A stretch of DNA of 64,000 nucleotides from NCBI RefSeq assembly GCF_004851605.1, contig NZ_CP031093.1, positions 2,728,692-2,792,691 on the forward strand, read 5' to 3'. Below are positions 63,999 through 64,000 of the stretch, one piece after another. This DNA comes from Hydrocarboniclastica marina. GTDB lineage: Bacteria; Pseudomonadota; Gammaproteobacteria; Pseudomonadales; Oleiphilaceae. Below the pieces are notes generated by a model that did not search any database, was not told the origin of the DNA, and saw only the letters and a list, made by a program, of their open reading frames with translations. Position 1 is the stretch's first letter; each line of letters begins with the position of its first letter. The position numbers and the translations under genes are program-made.

Positions 63999-64000
63999 CG

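Overview
The window looks like chromosome of a marine or halophilic gammaproteobacterium, most likely Marinobacter or a close relative. This rests on GC-rich base composition, AGGAG-type ribosome binding sites and gene content (ParE, DusC, MtgA, SerA, TRAP and urea transporters, many fatty-acid oxidation genes). The genus is inferred, because no rRNA or other marker gene is present. I saw no tRNA, rRNA, CRISPR array, prophage or intact insertion sequence.

Layout. 0-8 kb: the tail of a probable c-di-GMP sensor/phosphodiesterase protein, dusC, parE on the opposite strand, a 271-bp MITE-like element just upstream of parE, then a PrcB-like lipoprotein downstream of a large subtilisin-like (S8) lipoprotein protease. 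7.5-19 kb: a nearly complete acyclic terpene (citronellol/geraniol) utilization cluster in Pseudomonas order: atuR facing atuA-B-C-D-E-F, then atuH. A palindromic operator lies between atuR and atuA, and a decayed short-chain-dehydrogenase-like remnant sits where atuG would be. 19-26 kb: a quinone-reductase-like enzyme, a TRIC-type channel, purine permease plus apt, a YkgJ protein overlapping a spermidine-synthase-like methyltransferase-fold protein, YaiI, and small membrane or lipoproteins. 26-32.6 kb: FAH-family hydrolase, ABC1/UbiB kinase, lipid-kinase-like protein, TraB-family protein, an orphan membrane protein, MtgA and an SMR efflux protein.

32.6-41.5 kb: PpiC, then a 2-hydroxyglutarate-dehydrogenase-type flavoprotein divergent from serA, two DUF4398/OmpA-type envelope proteins convergent with a third OmpA-domain lipoprotein, an alpha/beta hydrolase, and an apparent dadA-macrodomain-GIY-YIG operon. 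41.5-48 kb: a DUF4136 lipoprotein and the urea ABC transporter operon urtABCDE, with no urease genes in view. 48.5-54.8 kb: a DUF4168 protein, a TRAP transporter whose binding protein is divergent from its two permeases, an unknown 129-aa protein with an M20 amidohydrolase, and a Cys-rich mini-protein. 54.9-64 kb: thioesterase, DUF481 outer-membrane protein, MFS transporter, a very acidic small lipoprotein, and an unsaturated fatty-acid beta-oxidation group (acyl-CoA dehydrogenase, FadH, divergent crotonase), ending in a DUF4112 gene cut by the window edge.

Together the genes describe an aerobic lipid- and isoprenoid-degrading heterotroph with nitrogen scavenging (urea, D-amino acids, N-acyl amino acids) and a lipoprotein-rich envelope. 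The points most worth a second look are the S8/PrcB lipoprotein pair (which recalls the Treponema dentilisin complex), the atu cluster with its operator and atuG remnant, and the IS5-type MITE with an intact CTAA target duplication.
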